Assembly (NCBI GenBank): GCA_026874595.1
Contig: CM049310.1
Coordinates: 15,416,058-15,480,057, forward strand
Length of the DNA: 64,000 nucleotides
Direction of reading: 5' to 3'
Origin: Sipunculus nudus
Lineage: Eukaryota; Annelida; Sipuncula; Golfingiida; Sipunculidae
Shown: piece by piece, positions 33,061 through 46,056 of the stretch
Layout of the letters: every line of letters begins with the position of its first letter
Numbering within the stretch: position 1 is the first letter of the stretch
The notes under the pieces: generated by a model
The model's input: only the letters and a program-made list of their open reading frames with translations
Told to the model about the DNA's origin: nothing
Database searches by the model: none
Position numbers and translations under genes: made by a program

Positions 33061-33900
33061 ATTGAATTATTAAACAAGAAAGCTTGATAGTTTCATCATA
33101 AAACATTTTTTAATGTAGTGGCTAAAATTACGAGGGTTTCCCCGAATAAAACAAGTCGATGCAAACCTCAGTTTCAAGTATGATTCATGTGACCAACATT
33201 TGCATAAAACTTAGTGGTGCTAGCTCCTGCCGTTTCTGAGACTGTTATGTTTGTATGCCAAATGACTAAGTTTAAAATCCTGTAACTAAGCCAAAATTCA
33301 CCAAACCCAAACCACTTGGACAAACTTGAGGGCTCTCTTCCTTGGGATCATATCAGTGAAATATTGAACAATTTTGCTGCATGATTTCGGAGAGTTATCC
33401 GGTTTTCTTGCTTTCCCCCGTAAAATATAAGTCTATGCAGGTGGCGCCATAGCGAGCTCAATTCCACAACATTTGACATGTGACTCAATTTTGCATACAG
33501 TTTGGCGGTGCGAGCTCCTGCTGTTACCTGAAATGCTGTGGGTTATGTACAGTGATGAACGATGCCCCCCCCCCCCCGTACAAAACAGGTCGATGAAGGT
33601 GGCGCGACCAATACTTCAATTTCAAATATTACTCATTTGACCAGCATTTATATTAATTCGGTGATGCTAGCTCCTGCCGTTTTTTGTGACTGTAATTTAA
33701 GCATGCTTATTTGGCGAAATGACTTAGTTCAGCTTCATGTTACTCGACCAAAAATTACCGAAATTGAACTATTCGAACAAAAGTATGAGAAATTGTTCCT
33801 GGGATTATTTCTGTGAAATATTGAGCAATTTAGCTGGAAGGTTTAGGAGAAGGTGATATTTTAAATTTATTTTTAGATTTTTCCCCTGTAAAATCTATGT
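33060..33900 (+). repeat. Diverged tandem repeat with GTGCTAGCTCCTGCCGTTT anchor
   Basis: The anchor recurs near 33213, 33507 and 33665, each with downstream GACTAAGTT/GACTTAGTT and AAAATTCACC text. C homopolymer at 33565-33577. Presumed core of another non-coding element. Confidence 0.6.
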
Positions 33901-34299
33901 ATGTGCAGACAGCTAAGAAAAAGGCTCAATCCTACAGAGTTTTTCAGATGACTGATTTTAAGCTCATTTGACATATAGTCAACTGAGATATAAGTATGGC
34001 GCTTTGTCCGTCCGGCCTGTCGGCTTTCAGCAAGGCACAGGTCGTAATGGCTGACCCTAGAAGCTTCAAAGTGAAAATCCATAGATTTATATAAAAAATC
34101 TCCTTGGCAACCTGCAATCAGTTAACTGCAACATATATCTTGAGCTATGGGGCGTGTAACTATGCCCCAGAATAATTAAAAATTGGATACAATCTTGATA
34201 ATTAATGCATGGATTGTCATGAATCTTGCCTTGAATATTGACAATGACTATTTTTGCCAGGTCCCGAAATTTTCTGTATTTTTTATATTTTTACGATTT

Positions 34300-35265
34300 T
34301 TTTCTATTTTTAAAGACATCAATCATGTCAGTTTCCGAGCTTTAGTTTCTTCTGGTGTCCCGAAACTTAATGTGTTTATTGATCGTAACTGGATACCCTG
34401 TTATAACCACCTTGTCCACCCGTCTGTTCATCCGTCTTTCTGCCTGTCCGTTCGTCCATCCACAAATGGTTTTCAGATGATTACATCAGTTTGGATTGAC
34501 GAATGGATTTCAAACTTGATTTATGTATGGCCCACCACTAAGCAAGAAACCTAATGATTTGGGGTAATCAGGTCAAAGGTCGTGGTCACAGGACCGACTA
34601 ATTTATAAAGATTGGATGCATTTTAAGCCAAACAAATCATCACAAACCTCCCATCTTGCTCATATAGCTTACCTGCCAATAAGGTCAAGGTCACAGGGGG
34701 CCATCTGTCCACAAATTAGTTTCCAGATGATAACTCTGACTATCGGTTTCAAATGTGACTTGTATGTGACCAGCTTATAAAGAATCCTGTCGATTTTTGG
34801 GTCATGGTGTCAAAGGTCAAGGTCGCACGACCCATTTATTTTTAAAGAATGTGGATGCATTTTAAGACAAACTTTTCATCACAAACCTTCCATCTTCAAG
34901 TAATTGGTCCCTGCCAATAGGGCAAGATTCCTTTCGATTTTGTGGTGGCAGAGTCCATCCATTCACAAATTAGTTTATGGACGATAGCCAGATTGTCTTA
35001 AAACTTAATTTATTAATGACAAATTTTGATTTCGGGCTCGCGAGGTCAAAGGTAAAGATCATATATGACCGAAATCTTAAAAATATTCTGGATGCATTGT
35101 AAATCAACTTTTTTTATCTTTCACACATGGCTTACCTGCTCAAAGTGGAAGAAATGTGGAGATTTCGAGGTTACCTGGTCAGAGGTCAAGGTCACTGGAC
35201 CAAGTATTTTAAAAAAAGGATCCATGGGTCACGTCCCTCAGCTGAATTTTGAAAAAATTTAAGCA
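34300..35265 (-). repeat. Dispersed repeat block, opposite orientation to 31740-32565
   Basis: CATGTCAGTTTCCGAGCTTT, GTGTCCCGAAACTTAATGTG and TTTATTGATC are the reverse complement of the 32105-32180 segment. They are followed by GGTCAAAGGTCAAGGTC-rich units near 34570, 34685, 34812, 35045 and 35180. No coding content. Confidence 0.6.
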
Positions 35266-35308
35266 AATGCAAAATATACTTATTTTATATAAATATACAT
35301 ATATATAA

Positions 35309-35315
<7 letters not shown>

Positions 35316-35361
<46 letters not shown>
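35316..35361. repeat. (TA)n microsatellite
   Basis: A TA tract in intergenic DNA. Confidence 0.95.
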
Positions 35362-35365
<4 letters not shown>

Positions 35366-36438
35366 CATTAAAAAGCTAAGAGGAAATGACCCTGCTACCT
35401 GGTGATAATCAAATATTAATATATATTCGCCTAACTTATACTGTTTCTCATGATCAAATATTTCAAGATGTATCATTATTTCAGCAACGTGACAGTAGTA
35501 TGTGCATAAAATAACCATGGGGATGTATGAACACCTGTCAATTATTGTTCCCCGCTTCCATGGATTGAACGGGGGACATTCGTTTCCGTGCGATAACTTT
35601 CCTAAATTTTATCCGATTTCTCATGCCTACCTTGGTTGGGTTTGGTTTTGGAGTGTTTGTCTCACAAGATAATTCTACAATATGATATTTCATTTTTTAT
35701 GATGAATCAGCACATTTAGGTTCACTAATCACTAAAAGGTGTCGCTAGCGGTGGAAATAAATCCTTGATTTTTTTTGCAGTAACTGCCAGGTCCTGCCAT
35801 CTTTTGAGCGTGGTTAAAACTATTAGTACTTACCACAGACTTTAAAATCATTCCCGCGCAAGCAAAGGACATAAATGTTTTGAATTTGCTTGTAGAATTA
35901 GGAAGAAAGTGTAGATTATCTGAGGTATAATAATACATATTAAACTTATTTAAACAATTTCTAAAAAAATCCATTTCAAATGAGCATAAAGTAATCTGAT
36001 AAGTATATATTATTCTGTGTAATTCATGAAAATTTTTTGCCTGAAACCATTTAATAATGCAACAAGGACAAAAAAACAAATACCTAAGAGTTATATGAAA
36101 GGATACATTTGACCAAAAAATTTGTTAATGTCATATATACATTAATTTCTTACACATTTTACAAAGCCTTATACAGTTGCTATAAAACTAATGGTAATGG
36201 CAAAGGGGGGGGGGGGGGGGGGGGTAAATGGGAAGAGTTACAACACCTCTGTATATACGTATACACACACGATATAAAATTTAAGGCAACAGTGCTAACA
36301 GGAGGAAAAGTTTAATCATTATTATTAAATATTAAAAAAAAAACAGAAAGATGGACAAGCAAACCCAATCACTTTATAGCATATTCTGCTGAAGCAGAAC
36401 AAATGTTTGCTTAAGATCCTCATATCCTCATATATATA
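35362..36438. other. Intergenic, no gene seen
   Basis: Includes a G homopolymer at 36205-36224. The 115-residue minus-strand ORF at 35732-36079 is not recognisable and is AT-driven. Confidence 0.5.
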
Positions 36439-37633
36439 CAGTGAAACCTCTCCTAGTGGGCACCTCTATAAAGTGGGCACCTCTATAAAGTGGGCACTTT
36501 TGGGCAGTCCCGTTTTTTCTTCTCTTTATTATGTTTAGCTAATGTGGGCACCTCCATATTCTGTAAAGTGGGCAGTTTTCCAGAGCTAATGTGGGCACTT
36601 CACGGATTTTCAAGGTTGAACTATCTCCTTACAGCAACTTTGTAAGCATTCTTTATAGCGCTTTTAAAGTTATTAAGATACTATTAATTCTTAATTTAAT
36701 AATAATTAAACTTTCATAAATTTTAATAATAACTAGCAAAACAAATGAACCAAATTTAGAGGTGTACAATTGAATATTGCATAATACTGATTATAATCTA
36801 CTTGACTCAAGACTTAGCTTGGGATGCATGCATACTAATTAGATTAATATGCTTGCACCGGCTCAAGTCAGAGATCACCCCAGACTAGATTACCCTGTGC
36901 TATTTAATTAATATTTGTTTGTTTATCTACCAAGAGTGAATGGAAGCCCTGCTTATTCACCCAATTAATACTCTCTGATGAGGTGACACAGCAAAATGCC
37001 CCTTTGGCCCATCACAGTTAGTCAGGTACATGCCCACTAGACCAGGGCAGTGTTTATTTAACAGTTGTTACATAACGATTCATACTGTTGAAATTTTGTT
37101 CAACCTGGACTTACTATAATAGCAAATGCAAAGCTACAACGTGCATTTTGCTCCAAACAATCTAAAATCACAGACTTTTCACTAAGAAATAAGAATTGTG
37201 ACAATTTAACACATTCATTCAAAGTGTATCACACAATTCAAATGTTTTATTGACTTCCAGTGAGTTGATTAATGTTTTTTTGTTTTACTTACTTGTCAAC
37301 TTGATATAAAATGTTTTCTTGAGATGACAGTATTTAGATTATTGACGTACTGTCTTTGCTTTTTTACTTGTGTATTTTTTTTTATCAGAAAATGACTAGA
37401 TTTAAAAAATATATATTATATATTATATGTCACTGAAAAACTTATAATATTATTAAATAATGAGAGATGATACATGAAATAAGTTAATAATCTCAAAGCA
37501 TGAGTAATTATAGCAATATATCATACTAGGGGGCAGCACTCTATGTGCTTTCCATTACCTCCATATTGTGGGCACCTCTATAAAGTGGGCACTTTAGTCC
37601 AGTCCCAAGGGTGCCCACATTATAGAGGTTCGA

Positions 37634-37636
<3 letters not shown>
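36439..37636. mobile_element. Pogo/Tigger-like non-autonomous DNA transposon
   Basis: The left end is CAGTGAAACCTCTCCTAGTG and the right end read inward is CAGTCGAACCTCTATAATGT. Each is flanked by TA (36437-36438, 37637-37638) and followed inside by GTGGGCACCTCTATAAAGTG repeats. At 1198 bp no transposase was recognised. Confidence 0.75.
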
Positions 37637-37682
<46 letters not shown>

Positions 37683-37701
37683 TAGATAGATAGATAGATA
37701 T
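37637..37701. repeat. (TA)n then (GATA)n microsatellite
   Basis: Begins exactly at the outer TA of the pogo-like element, so the element probably inserted into a pre-existing TA tract. Confidence 0.95.
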
Positions 37702-39085
37702 ACATGTATATTATAAATTTGCAAAACAATATCTGAAAATATAACTTGATTCAGAATTTACAATTTTATATTACACCTTCAATTATCCATAATTTGGCAT
37801 ATATATTTGCAAATTGGGTATCCTGATGGGTTTAATATATAATAATTGTTTGAAATTATTAAAATGATATTATTTTTTTTTAAAGTGTTACATTACAACA
37901 ACATGGCATTTTGGATTACTACTTGATTTAAAACAGTTTTGAACAATGGAGTGGAAACAGCTTTACCATTAAGGAAATATATTTCAAACAATAACAATTT
38001 TTTTTTGCATTTCACTTGGTGGGGGTAAGGGAGGATGATATGAGAATAACTGTTTATCTCTGACAACTGCACCTCCAATGACCCATTACAAATCAGGTAA
38101 GCAGAGAGAGCTGCACTGAATGACCTCCAGTGACCAAAGGGAGCTAGTTGACAATGCAAGTGAATACAATAGAGCCTTAAAAAATCAATAACTAACCTAA
38201 TTTTGGAGATTTTATTTTCAAATTTCAGATTTTAACGGATTAAATCCTTATGTGTATGTGCTGTGAAACTTAATTCAGCAGTACTAACAGGAAAACATTT
38301 AGATACTGATTTTATATTGATGCAATAAATTTGCAAAATTCAGATCTAATTTTGGGATACAATTGAATCCTGATTAAATAAAGTTACATCTCTGAGAAAA
38401 ATTTTTCTCGCTTCATCAATTCTCATGTTAGGTGAATAAATATCTTTCCTGATATTTTAACAAAGTGCATTATGTTCGGGCCCATAACTTCAAGAATATA
38501 CACAAAACTGACCTAAATTCTAGTAGGTATATAGAAAATATATAGAGGAATATTTATTTTGAATATTATCAAAAACGGTTCTGCAGTTTTGATATTAGTC
38601 AGTCTTGAAGTGAAACAATGGGTTTTCTAACTGTATGCCGAATTTCAGATTTGTAGGCCAAACGGTTTCAAAACTTGAACGGACGGACAAACGGATGGCC
38701 GGACAGCCGATGGACAAAGGACTATTGCATTATAGTCATCTGAGCTAAAAAAAAATTATGATAATCTAAATGTTGTCAGTGCAAGGATAGCAAGTTATCA
38801 GATTTTTTTTTATTCACAAGGTCAAAGGTTAAGGTCACTCGACCCTAATTTTTAAAAAGCTCATAAAAAAATCCTTGTAGACAAATCCAGCTGCATGAGC
38901 GTCGAGACCCATGTTTCCCTAGTTACATAAAAATTTGTGAAGTTAGCTCCTACCATTTTTTAGATAGTATAGGTTACCGTACAAACGACGGACGATGCAT
39001 CAATCTCACAAGCGTCTATTATGTATGACGGCATTAAGAAAAACACTGGAACTTACCCCATGAAGACGGCACCACCAGTCTTCTT
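37702..39085. other. Intergenic with repeat remnants
   Basis: Contains the right end of a dispersed element at about 38640-38755 (ACGGACGGACAAACGGATGG...CATCTGAGCTAAAA) and a GGTCAAAGGTTAAGGTCAC fragment at 38819-38838. No gene recognised. Confidence 0.5.
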
Positions 39086-39269
39086 CATGACAAATTGTTT
39101 AGACAGAGCAGATAGAAAGATGGATTGAGCACTGCTCATACCTCTGCTCACTAGAAAACAAAGTAAATCAAGCCGCACTTGAAGCAACAGATGCCTGATC
39201 TTGATGATGCCCCCCCCCCCGTGGCAAATGACAGGCAAGTCCACAGGCAAAGACAGCTTTCCAGCTGAG

Positions 39270-40445
39270 GTAATTTAAATGTGGAAATCTTTCCTTAGAA
39301 GATCTACTTAACAGGCGTCTGGTTCGGTGCAGGGAAAGTGCTGTACCACCAGACACGGGGAATGTCAATATTGTGACTCTTCACAAGAAAAAGGAATAAT
39401 CTCTGTTACGTTTTGTCAGCAAAATATTTATCCGAATGGTCGCTCTGGGGCTCGAGACGCTTGCAGATCGAAATTACCCAGAAAAAAAATCAATTTTCGC
39501 ACATACAGATTAACGACAGACAAGATCTTCTATCACGGGAAGTCCAACAGAAGCGCAGAGAACAAAAGTGACCTCTCTACCCACATATTGTGACCTGACC
39601 AAAGCATTTGATCTTGTGAGCAGAGGTGGACTTTTCAGTTTCCACCTCTATCTGATTTGCACACCTAACCTCCCCATATTCATTAAGTATATGAGGGTAT
39701 GTTGGGATCTGTTCAGCGTTTGTCATTCTGAAGAAAACTAAAGCGATGGTTCAGGGAGCACCAAGTCTTCCTTTCTATCACCTGACAGTTGTTCACAATT
39801 CACTTACCTGGGACCAACTATCACAGACAACGGATTGACAAGGCAGCTTACACTCTCTCCTGAATGATTAGGCAGCTGACAGTACAAGGATAGCCGTATA
39901 CAAGGCCTGTATAATATAAGTATAGTAATAGTCAGTGCCCTTCTCTATGCGTATTGGACTGTCAACTACTCATAGGAAAGGACACCAAAAACGTGGTGCG
40001 CATTAAACCAAGTAAATCCTTCCACATTAACCTACTCCTCTAACCTTGCCTACTTTAGTGAGGTCATGTTCATCGGATGGGAGAAGGTAGTATACCCAAA
40101 GACCTTCTTTCTGTGTGGGGAGCTAGCGATGGGGATGCCCACGTGTATGAAATCATGACATTAAGGCTCTTCACATGGATACAGAGAACTGCAAGGCTCT
40201 TGGCACAAACAGGGTTTCATGGGAGCATGAAAATAGCAACAACGACATGAATGAAGAATCGAAAAAGCCTTACACAGGACACACACCATTATGCAATGAT
40301 AGGGTTGCAACCCTGTATGCAGATCCCGCATTGCACTTCACAGTCACTCCAGAGGTGTTCTTGAACTACACCACAACACGGCGCTATTCAAGTGTGAGGC
40401 AAGGCTGTAGGATGCCAAGAGTACAGTCAGCTCCAGTATAAGGAT
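39270..40445 (+). pseudogene. Decayed RTE-type LINE reverse transcriptase
   Basis: Conceptual pieces in several frames read NVNIVTLHKKK (finger), RREQK-PLY followed by DLTKAFDLVSRGGLF (palm Asp region), then KVVYPKTFF-GELAMG and SWHKQGFMG from the C-terminus, matching the order in RTE/endonuclease-reverse transcriptases. The central palm with the YADD box is largely deleted, and stops and shifts are many. Confidence 0.8.
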
Positions 40446-40960
40446 TCAAGCTCTTGAAGTCGCAAAGACATATCACATATAACATCTATGGACTGCCTGG
40501 TTTGGTTCTACATAGAGAATTCCCGAATAAGTTCTGACTAGCAAATAAATGCCTTCTGAAAGTTTAATCTTTTATGTAACAAGGGAAAAGTTGATCTGTA
40601 GAACAGACCAAGTATGTCCCCGGCCTGTTTGGAAGTAGCTGGAAAAAAAGTTGTGAATACCTGTATGAAATTTAAGAAGGGTCAATGTCACCTACCAAGA
40701 TAAACTCTGTGACCTTGAACACTGAATCAGGTCATACGTATACGAATTTGACCTAGCCCTTCATGAGTTGCATCAAAACTGCAAGTTTGGTGCAAGTGCC
40801 TAAAATCCTTTTTGAGTTACTGCGTTAACATCATTTAAGCATTATCGCTTGTGTGACCTTGAATGTGTCAAGGTTATCCATGTTCAAACTCAACCTAGCC
40901 ATCATGAGGTGCATGAATGCTGCAAAGTTGCTGCCTCAAACTCAAAATAACCCTTTATTG
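40446..40960. other. Intergenic with CCTTGAA-type repeat remnants
   Basis: GTGACCTTGAACACTG and GTGACCTTGAATGTGTC near 40710 and 40855 with nearby matching text (ACCTAGCC...CATGAG.TGCAT) show a diverged dimer of about 145 bp. No gene. Confidence 0.5.
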
Positions 40961-40962
40961 CA

Positions 40963-41997
40963 TTAACATCATAACTGGGACGGATGGACAGCGACGCTCT
41001 CCATTTTCAAGTCCCCCGCCGCAGGCGTCTTCGGGGACAACAAATTGACCCAGGGGTCATGATGCTCAGCTGGTCTCTGATCATGAGAAACTAGAATACG
41101 GGTAGTCAACAAGCGACTACGTGTATCCGCCGAAACCAGAGTGGGATGGGTGAGGTGAGGCATGGATTGAGTGGCAAGGAGAAATAGAGAGAGGTGTGTT
41201 GCATATTAAGCATGGACGTCTGCAGCTGAGATGTGTATGTAGGTGGCGCCATCTGCCACAAAATCCAGAAAGTTATCCAAGTTGTATACAATTGCAAAAT
41301 TTTAGTCACAAGTCAAACCACTGCCGAGATGTGAGTGATTTTGTCCCACGGCAGACAAACAAACGGAAGCTGTGCAAAAATGGTTGCAAGTGGCGCCGCA
41401 AGTTTTGCGTGTGATAAAGAGCTATGTGAGATCTACACACATGCATAATTTCAGGAGGATACGTCAAACCAGTCCTGAGATATAAGCCTGGATGTCTGCA
41501 GCCTAAACGTGAATGAAGGCGGCACCACCTGTCATAAAATCAAGAAAGCTATCCAGGATGAATACACATGCAAAATTTCAGGTGGATAAGTCCATTTACT
41601 GCAGAGATATGAGTGATTTAATCCCCAGGCAGATGAACAGATGGACGCTGTGCAAAAATGGTTGCAGGTGGCGCCACCATTTTTATGTATGTTATAAAGC
41701 TATATAAGGGCTATATTTGTGCAAACTTTTTTTTTCCTGATTGGTCAAACGAGTCCAAAGATATGTGGGTTAAAGTGTCAAAACATACGCACAGATGGAC
41801 GCACTTGAGAGAAGAAAGGTCAGAGGTCAACGCGAAAATTTTTTGGCACCAGTTCACATGTGACCCGATAATTGTGTAAAGTATCGGAAAAATCTGTCCA
41901 GTGGTCTCTGAGTTCGATTCCGGAAACGAACGTAGCGGCGGCGGCGGAACCCGGTCAAAAACACAGTATCCGCAAAACTTTGTTTTGGCGGATACAA
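40963..41997 (+). mobile_element. Helitron/HINE-like element with tandem core and terminal hairpin
   Basis: The left part has GTCCCCCGCCGCAGGCGTCT. The core is two to three units of about 280 bp with GTCTGCAGC and GTGCAAAAATGGTTGCA.GTGG, one with GGTGGCGCCACC at 41667-41678. The right end has a strong hairpin 41966-41995. No CTRR follows the hairpin, so Helitron membership is only by analogy with 25430-27107. Confidence 0.5.
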
Positions 41998-41999
41998 TC

Positions 42000-43080
42000 A
42001 TATCAACTTAGATTGCCGTCATTTTAGTTGTTTTGCCAATGTGTCTTGTAGTAGTTATGAAGAATTTATTAAATGGATTTTCTCAAATTTTCCATGGTGA
42101 ATGCAACAGTTTTATTTTCCAGCCCTGAATACTAACACAAGTCTGATTTTCTAAGAACTAAAAAAAGTTACTAAAAGAAATTACATAAAAATTAAGAAAA
42201 TGTAGATTGCATACCTGTTATGCACAGCTAAAAGACCTATCCATGATCATCAAGCTTATCAAATTTCAAAACATACCCGGCAACCATTACTGGCCTATCA
42301 TACATCTGTATATTTGCAAAAGGGTCCACATCAGCTGTGATTAACTCGTCACACAGATTTTCTTAAAATTTCCATGGTGATAGAGACATGAAAATGATGC
42401 ATGTTCTATCAATTTGTGCACTTAATGTACTGCATGTTTGCTTGGCTACAATTTTGATATGTCCACCCTAATTCCTAATTCTGAAAATATTATTTATTAT
42501 TAATAATAAAATGTAAATAGCACCACCAGTCTTGCACCGTTGAAAGGGTCATCCATAATCAATAAGCTTACTAAATAAAAGGGAACATGTTTGAATTTCC
42601 CATTTGTGTCTGCAAGAGTTCTGAAGAACTGGCTGGAACAATTTTCTTTATCTATTTTACATGTTAACAATGATACATATGAGCAGATGATGCACAATGT
42701 TTCAATTTTTGGGTTGAGTTCAAATTGTTTTATTTACAGCCCAGAACACTACCATGAGTCTGATTTTTTTTAGTTCTAAACCACAAAAACAAGTGCAACT
42801 CAGAGAATATAGTCCACAGTGACCTAATTGTTGGTATTTGAGGTCGGATACCCAGGACCTACCTGGATATTAAGTAAGATGTTTTCAGGACAATGCAAAT
42901 GAAAATGTATGAAAATCTCCGTTACTTTAAGTTAGACCCAGGACTAACCACATTAACAAAACCTTTTCCCCCTTCTCCTTTCAGAACTACACAACCTATT
43001 TACGACTGGACAGTTTGACCTTGACATAATCACAAAGATGTGTAATGTCTGGCCATACTTGATGTCAGATTTGTTTAAAA
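42000..43080. other. Intergenic repeats
   Basis: A diverged dimer (TTTTATTTNCAGCCC-GAA-ACTA...GTCTGATTTT near 42110 and 42730; TTTCCATGGTGA near 42090 and 42370) is followed by an R1 fragment at about 42800-42960. No gene recognised. Confidence 0.5.
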
Positions 43081-43083
43081 TTT

Positions 43084-43990
43084 ATCATCACAAATCATCA
43101 ACAAGTGACCCATGGGTCATGATGCTCAGCTGCCAAGCATGACCTGCGACATCATGTGCTGCGATTCACAACTTCCAGTCAAATTGTGAAAGAACCTATA
43201 TGCCAAGTTTGTTGAAACTTTCTACGTTGACATAAATAAATATAAATAAATACCACATATGGCTGGTTAAAACAGAGTGAATTGATGGCCTGAGTTAAAT
43301 GTATGGTTGTTGAGCTATCAGGAACTAATCTCACTGCTTGCTTGATACCTGTCAGTCTCAAAAGGAATACCACACAGGCCAAATATAAAATCAAAATATA
43401 TAGCAAAAATCAGGGAAATCCATGCAAGAATTATTGTGAAACTCCACGCAAGAAGTGGGTGCTGTGAACTTGACCCTTGACCTCAAAATCAACAGGTTTT
43501 TTTCCCTGTTGGCAGAGAAGCGATATGTCAGTGCTGGAAGATTCTAGCTTGAAATGTGTCCACAACCTTTTTAACGAAGTGGAACCTGTGACCTTGACCT
43601 TTGGACCTCAAAATCCATAGGATTCTTCTCCAACTTGGTAGGTGAACCATATGTGAAAGATCAAAGGAATGGAATGAAAGGTTTGGCTTAAAATGCATCC
43701 GCAAGCTTTTCAAAGAAGTGGGTCCTGTGACTTTGACCTTTGACCTTGTGACCTCAAAATCCATAGGATTCTTCTCCAACTTGGTAGGTGAGCCATATGT
43801 GAAAGATCAAAGGAATGGAATGAAAGGTTTGGCTTAAAATGCATCCGCAAGCTTTTCAAAGAAGTGGGTCCTGTGACTTTGACCTTTGACCTCAAAATTA
43901 TTATGGTTCTTTCCCTGTTGGTAGGTGAGCTGTATGTGAAAGATGTAAGGTTTGGGATGAAAATTTTGGCTATAAGAATTAATTCAGGGG
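43084..43990 (-). repeat. Tandem GACCTTTGACC repeat, unit about 147 bp
   Basis: 43600-43730 and 43745-43862 are near-identical, with a third partial unit after 43862. Each starts GTGGGTCCTGTGACTTTGAC. Perfect DR1-type sites (TGACCTTTGACCT) lie at 43734-43746 and 43880-43892. Overlapping minus-strand ORFs with EVTRSKVKVTGPTSLKSLRM-like text are repeat frames. Confidence 0.8.
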
Positions 43991-44210
43991 GGTGCAAACA
44001 CATCCGGTAACTCGGAGAATATATGTCGCAGCGACCTAAATTCAGGTTTGTAAGGAGATCTTTTTGGTACCTCTAAAACTGCATAGGGTTCATGATTCTA
44101 GCTCTTGAAGTTACGATTTGTGCCCTGCTAACGGCCGGACAGAAGGATGACGGACATAGACCCATCACTATAGCCCAGCATGGCTGAAAGTCAGCTGAGC
44201 TAAAAAGGGA
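43990..44210 (+). repeat. Dispersed repeat R1 right end
   Basis: TATGTCGCAGCGACCTAA, TTTGTAAGGAGATCTTTTTG, GCCCTGCTAACGGCCGGACA and GTCAGCTGAGCTAAAA match the ends at 45838 and 52860. Confidence 0.7.
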
Positions 44211-44711
44211 GAGATCTTCAGAAAACTCATGACATTTTCTAAAACGTTATTGTGAAAGGATTTTAAAATATTTGCCTGGCAGCCATATTGGATTTAACTG
44301 GGGTCTAAAATTTAAAAGCATACATCAATTCTTCTGTCATCTTTTGCTTAAAAGAAAATCACTAATTGTGCTTTGGCGGCCATACTGGATATAAGGCATA
44401 TCTTAAATTCGATATCGCTTGAGGCCCCATAGGCGGCAATCATCCCTCTGAATTTGAGAGATCAAGCATATTCTCTTTGCGCGAAAGAAAATCACCAATT
44501 GTGCCCTGGCATCCATATTGGAATTCAGATATTGGAATTCAATAGGTCTGGAGCATTCATAGACACCACTCATCCATATGAATTTGATAGGGATAAAATG
44601 TTTTCTGTTTGAGATAAATTCATAATGCTACCAAAAGAAAATATGATAGTCAGATGAAATGAAGGACAGGGTGATCACTATAGGGCACTGCTTTTCAAGC
44701 AGGGCCCTAAT

Positions 44712-45222
44712 AAGAATGTCCTTCACTGCAGAAAAGTCTGTCCCAAACATCGATGTTCTACTGTCTGTCACAGAAATGTCTCAGCCTGAATCTAAGAATG
44801 TCCTTCACTGTAGAAAAGTCTGTCCCAAACATCAATGTTCTACTGTCTGTCACAGAAATGTCTCAGCCTAAATCTAAGATTGTCCTTCACTGTATAAAAG
44901 TCTGTCCCAAACATCAATGTTCCACTGTCTGTCACAGAAATGTCTCAGCCTGAATCTAAGATTGTCGTTCACTGTAAAAAAATCTGTCCCAAACATCAAT
45001 GTTCTAGTGTCTGTCACAGAAAAGTCTCAGCCCAAATCTAAGATCATCCTTAACTGTAGAAAAGTCTGTCCCAAACATCAATGTTCAACTGTCTGTCACA
45101 GAAATGTCTCAGCCTGAATCTAAGAATGTCCTTTACTGTAGAAAGGTCTGTCCCAAACATCAATGTTCCACTGTCTGTCACAGAAACGTCTCAGCCTGAA
45201 TCTAATGGCCTTCACTGTAAAA
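44712..45222 (+). repeat. 82-bp satellite, first block (about 6 units)
   Basis: The anchor CTTCACTGTAGAAAAGTCTG recurs near 44721, 44803, 44885, 44967, 45049, 45131 and 45210. Because 82 is not a multiple of 3, the short ORFs with NVSA endings are artefacts. Confidence 0.95.
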
Positions 45223-45223
45223 C

Positions 45224-45838
45224 AAGTGGCCCATGGGCCATGATGCTCAGCTAATTTAGACTGGGTGCTCTTTTTTTTATTAATGTTATTTTGTCTGTGA
45301 GAATAGCCTATGGCTAAAGTTACAGTGTTGAAAGAATTGACAGAAAATAAAAATTTCAGAATTCATAGGAGACCTGCCAAAGACCCCCCTGGATTTCACA
45401 ATAGAGGTTTCCAAGGAAAATGGATACAATTTGTACCCTGTCAGTCTGGGTGCTCAAAATCATGTTTCTTGTCCATAGCTGGCAGAAGCCTATAGACCTA
45501 TAGCTAGGTCACCATGATCCAATTTCTGGTTTCCAAGGAGAATCGCCAAGGATTTCCCTCAATGTCATGTTTAAAAAGATTCTAGGGCTACTGGATACAA
45601 TTTGTGCCTTGTCTGTCTGGGTGCTCAAAACCATTTTTCAGCCCATAGGTCACACAATATAGGTCACCATGACCTAATTTCAGGTTTCCAAGGAGATTTG
45701 CCCAGGACCTCCCTGGATGTACAGTTAGAAGTTTCTAGGCCTAATGGTTACGATTTGTGCCCTGTTAACGGACAGCCGGCCAGACGCTTGACAAAGGGTG
45801 ATCACTATAGGTCAGATGACTTACAGTCAGCTGAGCTA
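45224..45838 (+). mobile_element. R1-type element inserted in the 82-bp satellite
   Basis: The left end is ACAAGTGGCCCATGGGCCAT then GATGCTCAGCT, and the right end is CAGTCAGCTGAGCTAAAA. The satellite resumes on the far side. Related left ends occur at 43084 and about 41025. Holds a perfect AGGTCACCATGACCT at 45661-45675. Confidence 0.7.
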
Positions 45839-46056
45839 AAAGGTCTGTCCCAAACATCAATGTTCCACTGTCTGTCACAGAAATGTCTCAGCCTGAATCT
45901 AAGAGTGTCCTTCACTATAAAAAAGTCTGTCCCAAACATCAATGTTCTACTTTCTGTCACAGAAATGTCTCAGCCTAAATCTAAGAGTGTCCTTCACTGT
46001 AGAAAAGTCTGTCCTAAACATCGATGTTCAACCACCTGTCACAGAAACATCTCAGT
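45839..46056 (+). repeat. 82-bp satellite, second block (about 2.5 units)
   Basis: Anchors near 45909 and 45991 continue the array interrupted at 45224. Confidence 0.9.

Noticed and set aside
39053-39368. Minus-strand ORFs before the RTE relic
   Set aside because: Opposite strand to the recognisable LINE text, broken by a C homopolymer, and without recognisable features.
43528-44003. Minus-strand ORFs with RSKVKVTGPTSLKSLRMHF
   Set aside because: Frames of the 147-bp GACCTTTGACC repeat, with no domain and duplicated verbatim by the repeat.
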